From Bacillus sp. FJAT-27264 (GTDB lineage Bacteria > Bacillota > Bacilli > Paenibacillales > Paenibacillaceae): a DNA stretch of 64,000 bases. How positions within the stretch are numbered: position 1 is the stretch's first letter; the number at the start of each line of letters is the position of its first letter. Below, piece by piece: positions 45,679-54,078 of the stretch. The stretch is taken from NCBI RefSeq assembly GCF_001682855.1, contig NZ_MAQW01000001.1:1-64000 (forward strand), read 5' to 3'. A program made the translations under genes and the position numbers. Below the pieces are notes generated by a model. The model searched no databases, was not told the DNA's origin, and worked only from the letters and a program-made list of their open reading frames with translations.

Positions 45679-46723
45679 GAACAACCTCTTTCCCGTCCTG
45701 CTCGCCCCGTGCTTCTTCCGGTTTCTCGGCAGAGCCAGACTGATAGATGCTGCGCACGATATCGTCTGTGTTCGTCTCAATGATCTTGATATCTGTGATA
45801 TCAGCCTGTCCGACCACGCGGCCCAGCACATCAGAAACGTTCAGGTCCAGTGGAATCCACGCTTTGGCATTCAGGTCATTCTCCGCAGACCAGGTCACCG
45901 GCATGCCGTCCGTCCAATGGTTGAGCTGTCCAAGCTTGGTGGCCGTTCCGAATTGGAACAGCACTTCCCGGCCGGTCCCCCAGCGCTGCTTCAGCTCTTC
46001 CAGACCTCCGTCATAAATAATCCGTCCATCATCCAGCATAATGACACGTGAGCATAACGCTTCAATATCCTGCAAGTCATGTGTCGTCAGAAGAATAGTC
46101 GTGCCATGCTCACGGTTCATATCCTTGAGGAAGTCGCGAATCTCTGATTTCACAACAATATCCAGTCCGATCGTCGGCTCATCAAGGAACAAGATCGAAG
46201 GATTGTGCAGCAGTGCCGCGACAAGTTCACAGCGCATCCGTTGCCCCAGACTAAGCTTGCGCACCGGGCGATTCAAGAGATCTTGCAGCTCAAGCCGTTC
46301 CACCAGCTCGTCCAGCCGCTTCTTGAAGTCAGCTTCCGATACACGGTACACCTTACGCAGCAACTGAAAGGATTCAATAACGCCGATATCCCACCAAAGC
46401 TGGCTGCGCTGCCCGAATACCACGCCGATATTACGAACGAACTTCTCACGTTCTTCATACGGCACATAGCCCCCAACCGAAAGTACGCCGGAGGTCGGCA
46501 CAAGAATGCCGGTTAGCATCTTGATAGTTGTGGATTTCCCGGCTCCGTTCTCCCCGATGTACCCGCAGATTTCTCCTTCGGGAATCGTGAAAGAAATGTC
46601 CTTTACCGCGGTAACTTCGGTGTATTCCCTTTTAAACAAATCAGCGAAGGCCCCTTTGAGGCCCTCGCGGTTTTTCTGGACTTTAAATGTCTTTCTTAAG
46701 TCCTGCACTTGAATGGCAGCCAT
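45671..46723 (-). CDS. ABC exporter ATP-binding protein (DrrA/NatA-like)
   Basis: 350 residues: Walker A GENGAGKST, signature LSLGQRMRCEL, Walker B ILFLDEPTIGLD and the H-loop LLTTHD. An extra C-terminal domain of about 110 residues may regulate the ATPase. First gene of a three-gene exporter operon. The family includes drug and polyketide exporters. Confidence 0.92.
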   Translation of the reverse strand: MAAIQVQDLRKTFKVQKNREGLKGAFADLFKREYTEVTAVKDISFTIPEGEICGYIGENGAGKSTTIKMLTGILVPTSGVLSVGGYVPYEEREKFVRNIGVVFGQRSQLWWDIGVIESFQLLRKVYRVSEADFKKRLDELVERLELQDLLNRPVRKLSLGQRMRCELVAALLHNPSILFLDEPTIGLDIVVKSEIRDFLKDMNREHGTTILLTTHDLQDIEALCSRVIMLDDGRIIYDGGLEELKQRWGTGREVLFQFGTATKLGQLNHWTDGMPVTWSAENDLNAKAWIPLDLNVSDVLGRVVGQADITDIKIIETNTDDIVRSIYQSGSAEKPEEARGEQDGKEVVHV

Positions 46724-46798
46724 ATTATACCTCGCTAAACTAAGAGTTGAATGAACAGATTAATATTATAATGCACAACGTGAAAAAGCACTAGCCAA

Positions 46799-46836
46799 AA
46801 TAAGCGGCTTCCAGATTGTGTATGGAAGCCGCTTAA
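46799..46836 (-). terminator. Terminator of ribA
   Basis: AAGCGGCTTCC pairs perfectly with GGAAGCCGCTT, followed by T-rich sequence on the minus strand. Confidence 0.85.
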
Positions 46837-46848
46837 AAGTTATAAGCA

Positions 46849-47631
46849 TTAAACGATTCTAATATTGTCGCGTTGCTCGCCGTTGTTATCGTCGTTTAGA
46901 TGACCTGAACGGGTAACCTTGGTCCGCAAATACTTTTCATTGAAGGAGGACACATCGCCCCAGAGCGGTACTCTCTTCACAACATTCATTCCCGCTGCCT
47001 TCAAGGCTTCCAGCTTTCTCGGGTTGTTGGTGATTAGGGTGACAGGCTTGTGGCGCAGGTGTTGCAGCACGCTGATCGCACCAGAGTAGTTCCGGGAATC
47101 ATCCGCAAAACCAAGCTCCAAATTAGCCTCTACCGTATCGTATCCTTCTTCCTGTAAAATATAAGCCATCGCCTTGCTGAACAGGCCAATGCCTCTTCCT
47201 TCATGGTTGGCCAGATAGAACAAGGCGCCTGAGCCATTCTCTACGATCATTTTCATAGATTGATGCAACTGGAAACCGCAATCGCAACGCTTGCTACCGA
47301 AGATATCCCCGGTATGGCAGATGCTGTGCATACGAATCAGCGCATCCTCAGAGCCTTCAAAGTCGCCGTAGACCAGTACGCTCGACTGTTGACCCTCGGC
47401 TAGATTCAGGGAAGATAAACGTTTAATCAGGGCTTCTGTAGCTTCCGGACTGTCTTCTTGAAGCAGTTCTTCATCAGTAACTTTCAACCAGTTATACCAT
47501 TTAAAAGTCACCGTCTCTCCGTCCAGATTGACTGGCAGAGTAATCGGGCCTACCAATATATTGGTGGACTCATCCATTGTAATCCTCTTAATTTTACTTT
47601 GCAGAATAGAAATGATATCAGGTTTAATCAT
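46849..47631 (-). CDS. ribA: GTP cyclohydrolase II
   Basis: 260 residues. It opens GTP to 2,5-diamino-6-ribosylamino-pyrimidinone phosphate, the first riboflavin step. Zinc ligands are in HTGDIFGSKRCDCGFQLH, and the catalytic NHEGRGIGLFSKAMAYILQEEGYDTVEAN block is present. There is no RibB domain, so it is a stand-alone enzyme and probably accessory to a rib operon elsewhere. Divergent from an HxlR regulator, which suggests induction by redox or electrophile stress. Confidence 0.9.
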   Translation of the reverse strand: MIKPDIISILQSKIKRITMDESTNILVGPITLPVNLDGETVTFKWYNWLKVTDEELLQEDSPEATEALIKRLSSLNLAEGQQSSVLVYGDFEGSEDALIRMHSICHTGDIFGSKRCDCGFQLHQSMKMIVENGSGALFYLANHEGRGIGLFSKAMAYILQEEGYDTVEANLELGFADDSRNYSGAISVLQHLRHKPVTLITNNPRKLEALKAAGMNVVKRVPLWGDVSSFNEKYLRTKVTRSGHLNDDNNGEQRDNIRIV

Positions 47632-47710
47632 GAGTACACCTTCCTTGAGTTCATTTATAGGTTATGTTTGTTAAACAGAAAATTGCTGCAATTAGGCTGC
47701 ACTAAACAAG

Positions 47711-47798
47711 TAACTATTTGTAAGTTAGTTTATCATTGTAATATAACTTCGTCAAGTTATAATATATATTTTAATATTTATAATTACTTAATGTAAGT
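47711..47798. promoter_or_regulatory. Three inverted repeats between ribA and the HxlR gene
   Basis: TAACT-N7-AGTTA (47711-47727), TATAACTT-N4-AAGTTATA (47742-47761) and ACTTA-N3-TAAGT (47786-47798). All share the AACTT/AAGTT half-site seen at HxlR-type operators. Confidence 0.65.
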
Positions 47799-47829
47799 TT
47801 GTGATATAATGAATGCAGAGGTGATGCCA

Positions 47830-48156
47830 ATGAATGATTTCGACATGTGTCCGCGCTTCGAGAAAGCCGTTGATCTATTGAGCAAACGGTGGGTGGCCCT
47901 GATTGCTTTCGTCCTCATCCCAGGCCCTCGTCGATTTGGCGAAATTGAGAGCTGTCTTTCGAACCTCAGCGGTAAAGTCTTGTCTGACCGTCTGAAGGAA
48001 ATGGAGAATGAGGGAATTATCGAACGCAAAGTCTATCCGGAAATGCCGGTGCGAATCGAGTATTCGCTTACGAGTAAAGGTCATGCGCTAGCCCCGATCC
48101 TTGGGGAAATCAGCAACTGGTCTTCAGACTGGATTGAGCTTGGTGTAAAGATTTGA
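47830..48156 (+). CDS. HxlR-family regulator
   Basis: 108 residues of the DUF24/HxlR winged-helix family: the conserved N-terminal Cys in MCPRFEKAVDLLSKRW, then RRFGEIESCLSNLSGKVLSDRLKEME and the wing VRIEYSLTSKG. In relatives the N-terminal Cys senses quinones or disulfide stress. ATG 47830 follows AGAGGTG; ATG 47809 lies upstream of that site. Confidence 0.9.
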   Translation: MNDFDMCPRFEKAVDLLSKRWVALIAFVLIPGPRRFGEIESCLSNLSGKVLSDRLKEMENEGIIERKVYPEMPVRIEYSLTSKGHALAPILGEISNWSSDWIELGVKI

Positions 48157-48170
48157 TACCCCGCGGCAAG

Positions 48171-48226
48171 CAAAAGCGCCCTTTCTGACTTCCCGTCTAT
48201 ACGGGAGCCAAAAAGGGCTGCTTTTG
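48171..48226. terminator. Bidirectional compound terminator
   Basis: AAAAGC-GCCCTTT pairs with AAAGGGC-GCTTTT around an inner CCCGT/ACGGG hairpin. It lies between the HxlR gene and the convergent permease gene. Confidence 0.8.
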
Positions 48227-48261
48227 TTATTGGAGGGACTTCCTGTACGTATTGCGCGGTC

Positions 48262-49149
48262 TCACAGATCCTTGCGCCCAAATATCCACAGACCTAGCAG
48301 AAATGCTACTATAGTATATCCGGCGCCATACATAACGAAAGTGCCTGATGGAACATTAGCAAAACTGTTGATTCCGAAGGCAGCGGTTTGCAGCGAAACT
48401 ACACCCCCGAGCTCTTTCAAATTGAAAAGCTCGGATAGCATCTTGCGCTGCAAACCGTCCACCGGCATAAGGAGTGAAATGACTCCGGTCATATTTTTCA
48501 GCGAATTCATAATCTCAGGCTCCAGACCAATCGAGGTCGACAGCTTCTCAATCATTCCCCCTAGCCAGCCCGCCCCATATAGCATGGTCATAAATACACC
48601 ATTCCCCAAAGCTGAGAACCAGCTCGATCCCAACATAGATACCGTCACCAGCATGGGAACTGCTGATGCAAACAATAGAAACGACTGGATCCACGCGGTA
48701 GGGTCCATTGGTATTGCAGCATGAAATTTCGTGATCAGCATAATGGCAACATACAAGAGTAAGGCATAACCCAGACCCAGCGTAATAAACCCCAGCCAGC
48801 GACCCAGATACCATTTCCAGCGTGGGAGTGGCCGAGGCAACAGCGCTTGCAGCACCCCTTGCTCCGCTTCTCCGGCTATAGCTGAAAACGAACTGAAAAT
48901 GGCCAGAAATGCTAGCACAAATGAGCCGAAGAAAAATCCTAGCGTCAATATAATTGTACCATTGGTAAACTTGGCGATCAGCAATTCCGAATTGCCCATT
49001 CCCCATCTCCCCTCGGGAATCCCATGTTTACCTAAGCTGGATGCGACAAACCAAAAAGCCAACAAAAAGATGAGCGTCATTAGCAACGTTAATACCATGA
49101 CTCGCTTACGCAGCATTTCTTTCCATGTCATCCCCATAATGATGCCCAT
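48262..49149 (-). CDS. ABC-2 type permease of the sigma-linked exporter
   Basis: 295 residues with six predicted membrane segments, opening MGMTWKEMLRKRVMVLTLLMTLIF. Its start overlaps the ATPase stop by one base (TAATG), showing coupling. Probably exports or detoxifies a cell-envelope-active compound. Confidence 0.85.
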   Translation of the reverse strand: MGIIMGMTWKEMLRKRVMVLTLLMTLIFLLAFWFVASSLGKHGIPEGRWGMGNSELLIAKFTNGTIILTLGFFFGSFVLAFLAIFSSFSAIAGEAEQGVLQALLPRPLPRWKWYLGRWLGFITLGLGYALLLYVAIMLITKFHAAIPMDPTAWIQSFLLFASAVPMLVTVSMLGSSWFSALGNGVFMTMLYGAGWLGGMIEKLSTSIGLEPEIMNSLKNMTGVISLLMPVDGLQRKMLSELFNLKELGGVVSLQTAAFGINSFANVPSGTFVMYGAGYTIVAFLLGLWIFGRKDL

Positions 49150-50135
49150 TATCGCTCACCCCGATGGTTCAGCCCCGACAGGGCGTTCACGAACCATTCT
49201 TCCAGACGTTCTTTTTTACGTGAAACTTCATATAAGGTCATCCCCTGCTCCATAATCAGCGAATTTAGCCAACCCACCTGCTCCTCACTATCTAGCTCGG
49301 CTTCCAGCCAGACCACACTGCTGTCTTCTGCTTGTGCTGGTGAAAAGGCGTTTGCGTCTCTCTTCACATCGATGGCCACTTTGATGACAAGTCCGGTTCT
49401 CTCTTCCAGCCAAGACAGCAAAAAAGGCGAATAACCGCCAACTTTAAAAAGCCAGCTCATTCGCTTATGTAGCACCTCAGATACGCTGCCGTGCCGCAGA
49501 ATAACGCCGTTATTCAGCAGCGCCATTCGGTCACACAGCATTTCAACATCCTCCAGCAGGTGGGAGTTGAGAAATATAGTCTTCCCCTGATTCTTGAGCT
49601 TCTTCAGGATAATGCGCACTTCGCTGCGTCCAATTGGGTCCATGGCCGAGGAAGGCTCGTCCAGAAATACAATTGCGGGATCAGCCACCAGCGCACACGC
49701 TAATCCCAGCCGCTGCTGCATCCCCTTGGAATAATGCTTGACCTTGTCCCGGCTTCGGATACCAATCCCGACTTCTTCCAAAACCTCACGAACTCTCCGC
49801 TCTATAGAAGAGGACTCCACTCGGCTGAGCCGGGCATGCAGCTTGACCACTTCTTGTCCAGTCAGCCATTCCTGATAACGGTACAATTCCGGCAAATAAC
49901 CGATCAGTGACTTGGCTTCGATTGTACCGATTCTGTGTCCCATTAGAGAGGCGCTACCGCTCGTCGGTGAAATCAGCCCCACGAGCATTTTAACAAAGGT
50001 GCTCTTGCCCGCCCCGTTGGGGCCGAGGAAGCCGAAGGCTTCCCCTTTCCCTACAGTGATTGTGACATTTTGGCAGCCACGGCCGTTGTCATACGTCTTG
50101 CTAAGTCCCTGAGTTTCGATCGCGGCAACACTCAT
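49149..50135 (-). CDS. ABC exporter ATP-binding protein (BcrA-like)
   Basis: 328 residues: Walker A GPNGAGKST, signature YSKGMQQRLGLA, Walker B IVFLDEPSSAMDP, H-loop LNSHLLEDVE. About 90 extra C-terminal residues. The start overlaps the preceding gene by four bases (ATGA). The partner permease follows. Confidence 0.92.
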   Translation of the reverse strand: MSVAAIETQGLSKTYDNGRGCQNVTITVGKGEAFGFLGPNGAGKSTFVKMLVGLISPTSGSASLMGHRIGTIEAKSLIGYLPELYRYQEWLTGQEVVKLHARLSRVESSSIERRVREVLEEVGIGIRSRDKVKHYSKGMQQRLGLACALVADPAIVFLDEPSSAMDPIGRSEVRIILKKLKNQGKTIFLNSHLLEDVEMLCDRMALLNNGVILRHGSVSEVLHKRMSWLFKVGGYSPFLLSWLEERTGLVIKVAIDVKRDANAFSPAQAEDSSVVWLEAELDSEEQVGWLNSLIMEQGMTLYEVSRKKERLEEWFVNALSGLNHRGER

Positions 50136-51247
50136 GATTGGATCAACTCCTGCAGTTTAGCCATCAATTTCTCTTTACTATTGAATGTGTTCCCTCCATT
50201 AAAGTTGAACAACTGTCCGTCCTTCACCCAAACGGCACTGTAATTCTGATAATCCTTGCCCATATCGGTCGTTTGCAGCATAACCGTTACACCAGCTACC
50301 TGAACTTGTTCGCTACTGTCGTTAACAAATACTGGCATCGGAATTTCACCTGACAAGATCCCGGTTTGCTGCAGACTGCTCTTTAAGCTTTCCGGGAGTA
50401 GCGGGAAGTTGATCACGGCTTCCAGCGCTTCCTCTACTTTAATAGAAGGATCTACCGTCAATACCGGTGTCTTCATCTGCTGCAAGCTTGCCCAATCATC
50501 TTTATTCTCTGCAAGATTATAATTTACAATCTCAGGAATATGCAGCGTAATCGGCTTACCATCCACCGATTCAGGCAGCAGCTTGACCGCTCCTAATCGT
50601 TTCATGACTTCGTTTGTTTTTTCAACATTCAGACTAAGCTTAATCTCCTGCGAAGATGAAACAAACAGCTGTCCATGGTTATTCCGGAGTGCAGCGCTCA
50701 AGGGAGAATAACCTAACGCCTCCTGTATTTGCGCCGGGGACATGTCTCCCGAAACCATGCCAGGCGTGCTCTGGAATGATCCAAAATCATTGACAGCTTC
50801 ATGGATGTTATCTCTGTCCGTGAGCTTGTAGAACATATTACGCAAGTCATCCTCATTGACAGCTGTAACTGTCTCCATGCGGAACTGGTTCAGGAGCGAG
50901 GCCATGGCCGTGTTGCCAACAGGGGTTGCTAGTATTACGGCAAGAGCGGCCACGCCGGCTACTGCCGCAGCCCATTTGCTGCGCCGGGTCATTTTCCAGC
51001 GGCGTAATGGCACATTATTGTGAGTAGAGCTATCCGAATATGTGGCCCTCTCCTCTTGCGGTATTTCTCCAACTGTTACTTCAGAATTCACGCTTATTAC
51101 AGAACCCCCTTCTTCTTTCTCTGAAGTCAATCCCCATTCATTCCAGCGGGGATTTATTGGCTCTCCGGCAAGGGTGGATTGCAATCTGGCCCACGCCTCA
51201 TCCGTTGCTTGTTTCTCTCTATCGTTACTCAGGGGAAGTTTCGTCAT
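50132..51247 (-). CDS. Putative anti-sigma membrane protein
   Basis: 371 residues: a cytoplasmic N-terminal part (about 1-90), a single membrane segment (KWAAAVAGVAALAVILATPVG, split at about 90-112), and a long extracellular region with repeated beta-like segments. Gene order sigma factor-this gene-ABC fits an anti-sigma factor that senses outside stress, though no zinc-binding ZAS motif (HxxxCxxC) is visible. ATG 51247 is nine bases after AGGAGG; GTG 51256 abuts it. Confidence 0.65.
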   Translation of the reverse strand: MTKLPLSNDREKQATDEAWARLQSTLAGEPINPRWNEWGLTSEKEEGGSVISVNSEVTVGEIPQEERATYSDSSTHNNVPLRRWKMTRRSKWAAAVAGVAALAVILATPVGNTAMASLLNQFRMETVTAVNEDDLRNMFYKLTDRDNIHEAVNDFGSFQSTPGMVSGDMSPAQIQEALGYSPLSAALRNNHGQLFVSSSQEIKLSLNVEKTNEVMKRLGAVKLLPESVDGKPITLHIPEIVNYNLAENKDDWASLQQMKTPVLTVDPSIKVEEALEAVINFPLLPESLKSSLQQTGILSGEIPMPVFVNDSSEQVQVAGVTVMLQTTDMGKDYQNYSAVWVKDGQLFNFNGGNTFNSKEKLMAKLQELIQS

Positions 51248-51280
51248 CGGTTTCACCCTCCTTTAATTTGAGAAAATTTT

Positions 51281-51799
51281 TCAATCGATTTGTGGTTGAG
51301 ATTTGGTTGCCGTCTTCCTCAATCTTGTCGTAGCCCGGTTAAGCAACGTGCCTACTACGGGAGCCTTCACTCCTAGCTCACCGGCGATTTCTGCATAGCT
51401 GTAGCCCGAGTATTTCAGGAGCAGTACCTGCCGGTCACGTTCCGGCAATTCATCCAGCCATTCCCGTACATCCTCCTGGTCCAGCTTACGAAGCACTGCG
51501 TCTTCACCCGTCGGGGGTGCAGCTTCACTGCCTAAGAACAATTCTTGCTTGTCCTGTAATCGGCGTTCCCTAGCCTTCTTGGTCATGTAGTCATATCCGA
51601 TCCGAGTAAGCACCCTGTGGAGCCATGCACCAAGGGCTGCAGGATCATCTGGTGGATTGCGGTACAGCCTCAGGAATACATCCTGTGCCAAATCGTCCGC
51701 AGCCGCTTCATCTCTGATCAACGCCACCAACTTACGTCTTACAATAGGATAATGTTCATAAAATATATTTTGAAATATTTCTGATTCCGGAATATTCAT
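51281..51799 (-). CDS. ECF-type RNA polymerase sigma factor
   Basis: 172 residues: region 2 (DEAAADDLAQDVFLRLYRNPPDD) and region 4 (DEL-PERDRQVLLLKYSGYSYAEIAGEL). It is the first gene of a four-gene operon with a putative anti-sigma factor and an ABC exporter. Its own promoter carries an ECF-like -35/-10, implying autoregulation. Confidence 0.9.
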   Translation of the reverse strand: MNIPESEIFQNIFYEHYPIVRRKLVALIRDEAAADDLAQDVFLRLYRNPPDDPAALGAWLHRVLTRIGYDYMTKKARERRLQDKQELFLGSEAAPPTGEDAVLRKLDQEDVREWLDELPERDRQVLLLKYSGYSYAEIAGELGVKAPVVGTLLNRATTRLRKTATKSQPQID

Positions 51800-51837
51800 T
51801 TTGTTTATACCTCCTTATCCGCTGCAGCTATAAGTAA

Positions 51838-51864
51838 GACGGCTGTCGGCCATTTTTTGTATCA
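51838..51864 (-). promoter_or_regulatory. Predicted ECF-type promoter of the sigma operon
   Basis: TGATAC (-35, 51859-51864) and CGTC (-10, 51838-51841) on the minus strand, separated by 17 bases. This resembles the TGAAAC...CGTC consensus of Bacillus ECF sigmas. Confidence 0.7.
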
Positions 51865-51904
51865 GAAGGAGTAGAAAAAAATCATTTTAATCTTAACACA
51901 CGCA

Positions 51905-51937
51905 AAAAGACAGCCCTATAAAAGAGCTGTCTTTTAC
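51905..51937. terminator. Hairpin with T-runs on both sides
   Basis: GACAGC and GCTGTC arms flanked by AAAA and TTTT. No gene ends here on either strand, so its origin is unclear. Confidence 0.5.
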
Positions 51938-51980
51938 TTTTCCCAGTTTCATGCTGGAATAAGCTAGAAATCTTCACATT

Positions 51981-52010
51981 TTGCTATTGAAATATCTAGT
52001 AAAATATAGT
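51981..52010 (+). promoter_or_regulatory. Predicted promoter of the Met-rich gene
   Basis: TTGCTA, an 18-base spacer and TATAGT, about 45 bases before the start codon. Confidence 0.55.
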
Positions 52011-52054
52011 AATTTTAAATAGGTAACTAAACCAAATTGAGAGGCGGAATTAAA

Positions 52055-52267
52055 ATGGAAAAAATGTGTATGGAAATGATGATGAGCATGTGTATGGAGG
52101 ACATGATGGCTAAGATGAACACCATGAAGATGTGCATGGAGAAGATGACTGAAATGAACATGATGGACATGGATATGGACATGATGATGAAGAAAATGCA
52201 AGACTGCGATGAAATGATGACAATGTGCATGACCATGATGCGTGAAGGAATGCAAATGTCTAAGTAA
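52055..52267 (+). CDS. Methionine-rich Cys-containing mini-protein (candidate Cu(I) binder)
   Basis: 70 residues, 32 of them Met (46%) and five Cys. Four of the Cys lie in M-C-M motifs (MCMEM, MCMED, MCMEK, MCMT) and one in QDCDE. The rest is mostly Asp, Glu and Lys, and the chain is probably helical. No signal peptide or membrane segment. ATG 52055 is seven bases after GAGGCGG, with a plausible promoter. Dense Met/Cys is characteristic of proteins that bind soft metals such as Cu(I). No family recognised. The dominance of ATG and AAG codons gives a His-rich shadow frame on the other strand, which I reject. Confidence 0.75.
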   Translation: MEKMCMEMMMSMCMEDMMAKMNTMKMCMEKMTEMNMMDMDMDMMMKKMQDCDEMMTMCMTMMREGMQMSK

Positions 52268-52406
52268 TTCCATTGTCTGATTTATTTTTCTTAACGAAGT
52301 GAATCCCCAAAATTCACTTTACAAGAAGACCATCAAGTCTTGGCAGAGCAGACAACTGCATGCCATTTTTTTATGTTCACCTATTACTCTCGTATCTCTT
52401 CCCCTG

Positions 52407-52721
52407 CTATCTAATACCGATATATTTACTCTGAATCACCTTCGCCAGTCTGATCCGTTCTAGCTTTAGCTCCCAGATCTTCTCTTTCAGCGAATTCTGA
52501 TCCTCTGTAGGTTCATTCTCACGCAGCTTGTTGAACAATTCCACCAATACTGCATTAACATCGTCAAATTGTACCCACAATTCCCGGACACTTTCTTCTC
52601 TTTGTTTCTGAGCGGAAGCTGCCGGAAGGTTCTTCAATCGCTCAATGATGTCAGCCTGCCACTGTCCATCGTTAATCGCTTTGGCGTAATTTAAAAGATC
52701 CAGATAATCATCGACTGACAT
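52407..52721 (-). CDS. Hypothetical helical protein
   Basis: 104 residues, predicted mostly helical with a likely coiled coil (LFNKLRENEPTEDQNSLKEKIWELKLERIRLAKVI). AAGGAG precedes the ATG. A palindrome lies upstream at 52746. No family recognised; cytoplasmic. Confidence 0.65.
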   Translation of the reverse strand: MSVDDYLDLLNYAKAINDGQWQADIIERLKNLPAASAQKQREESVRELWVQFDDVNAVLVELFNKLRENEPTEDQNSLKEKIWELKLERIRLAKVIQSKYIGIR

Positions 52722-52745
52722 GTGTACCGACTCCTTACTCTCTGT

Positions 52746-52768
52746 ATACCAAGTATTATACTCGGTAT
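52746..52768. promoter_or_regulatory. Inverted repeat upstream of the hypothetical gene
   Basis: ATACCAAGTA and TACTCGGTAT, ten bases with one mismatch around three bases; a candidate operator. Confidence 0.5.
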
Positions 52769-52821
52769 TAAGGAAAATGCAATGCCTTATCCATAAAAAA
52801 TTGTAAAATCTTCTTTTCTAC

Positions 52822-52862
52822 TATAAAAAAAGCCCGGCCCTTCCATTCAGAAGAAACCGGAC
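52822..52862 (-). terminator. Terminator of the que operon
   Basis: A G.U-rich stem with CCGG ends followed by T7 on the minus strand. Confidence 0.65.
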
Positions 52863-52880
52863 CTCACTTCAATGAACCTA

Positions 52881-53603
52881 TTACTTGCCTTGTTTATTAT
52901 GCCAAATTAAGGCATGTAATTGTGGCAATACCCGTACCCGGTTCAATGCAGGATCGGCGATCACCTTGTTGAACAGCCATTCCAGGCGCCTTAGCAGCCT
53001 TCCAGAGATGTCACCAGCTTCCTTAACATCTTCGTTACCCGGCTGCAAGAAGAACTGTACATCCTCATACCGCTGATGAACTGATTTGGCATACTCCAAA
53101 TCTTCATCCCCAAAGACCACGACCTTCAGATTATGTGTGTCGCGTCCATGCTCCCTCATGTTCCGCAGAATGTGGTCCAGTACTTCCCAATCGGTCTTCA
53201 TCCCCGAGCTTGGCGGCTTCGGACTGATGGTTAAGACATCCACATCATAGAACCAATCCTGCCAGCGGCTCCCTTGGGTTTCGATAGCGATCTGAATGCC
53301 TTTTCTATGAAGAAGGCCGATGAAATGCTTCATCCCCTCACCGATCAACGCCGGGTTGCCCCCAGAAATCGTTACACTGTCAAAATTGCCGTCAGCCAGA
53401 GCCATAAGCTCTTCTACAATCGTTTCTGGTTCCAGTAGGCGGAGCTTGTCTTTAGCTGACCCATCCCAGGTAAAAGCCGAGTCGCACCAGCTACAGCGGT
53501 AATCACAGCCGTAAGTGCGTACGAACATCGTTTTCACCCCAATAACTGCACCTTCACCCTGAATGGTAGGGCCAAAGATCTCGATGACCGGCAGCTTACT
53601 CAC
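52881..53603 (-). CDS. queE: 7-carboxy-7-deazaguanine synthase
   Basis: 240-residue radical-SAM enzyme that makes CDG in queuosine synthesis. The iron-sulfur ligands are in YGCDYRCSWCDSAF, with the GG/E region SVTISGGNPAL downstream. GTG 53603 has GGGGGG seven bases before it and overlaps the queD stop (GTGAGTAA), indicating coupling. Last gene of queF-queC-queD-queE. Confidence 0.93.
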   Translation of the reverse strand: MSKLPVIEIFGPTIQGEGAVIGVKTMFVRTYGCDYRCSWCDSAFTWDGSAKDKLRLLEPETIVEELMALADGNFDSVTISGGNPALIGEGMKHFIGLLHRKGIQIAIETQGSRWQDWFYDVDVLTISPKPPSSGMKTDWEVLDHILRNMREHGRDTHNLKVVVFGDEDLEYAKSVHQRYEDVQFFLQPGNEDVKEAGDISGRLLRRLEWLFNKVIADPALNRVRVLPQLHALIWHNKQGK

Positions 53604-54078
53604 AGTCACACCCCCCATAAAGACGGTAAGACGGACCTTCTATCGGAATATCCTCCGCCAATACTTCCGCCCATGACGTTGGTGTTTCCCAGAGCTTCAC
53701 AGAGTACAACGGCAGCCCGGCTTTCTTCAACTCATAGGCCGCGTAGGAGGACAAATTCTCTGCTGTCGTGCGGAATGAGAGTTGTGCAACCTTAGAGCCC
53801 GAGCTGTACAACGACTCAAGTACAGGTTCATTGCCTGTAGCAAGAAAAGCATGATCCAGACGATCAATCAGCACCTCCTGCACCCTTGCCTTGATCTCGC
53901 TAAAGTCAATGACGAAGCCTTCGTCAGAATGCCCCTCCTGCACGGAAGGAACTCCCTTCAGAACGACTTCCAGCTTGTAGGTATGCCCGTGAAGATTACT
54001 GCATTTCCCCTTGTGACCGATAAGCTGGTGGGCAGCGTCAAAGGTGAAGATTTTGCATACCGAAACCTCGTTCAGCAT
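53596..54078 (-). CDS. queD: 6-carboxytetrahydropterin synthase
   Basis: 160 residues. Zinc His ligands are in [10 protein letters not shown] and [11 protein letters not shown], the catalytic Cys in [10 protein letters not shown], and Glu in the C-terminal VKLWETPT. It converts 7,8-dihydroneopterin triphosphate to CPH4. The start overlaps the queC stop by seven bases. Confidence 0.93.
   Translation of the reverse strand: MLNEVSVCKIFTFDAAHQLIGHKGKCSNLHGHTYKLEVVLKGVPSVQEGHSDEGFVIDFSEIKARVQEVLIDRLDHAFLATGNEPVLESLYSSGSKVAQLSFRTTAENLSSYAAYELKKAGLPLYSVKLWETPTSWAEVLAEDIPIEGPSYRLYGGCDCE

Noticed and set aside
51974..52273. His-rich frame on the minus strand opposite the Met-rich gene
   Set aside because: ATG codons read backwards give CAT (His). 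No ribosome site; the plus-strand frame has one, with a promoter.
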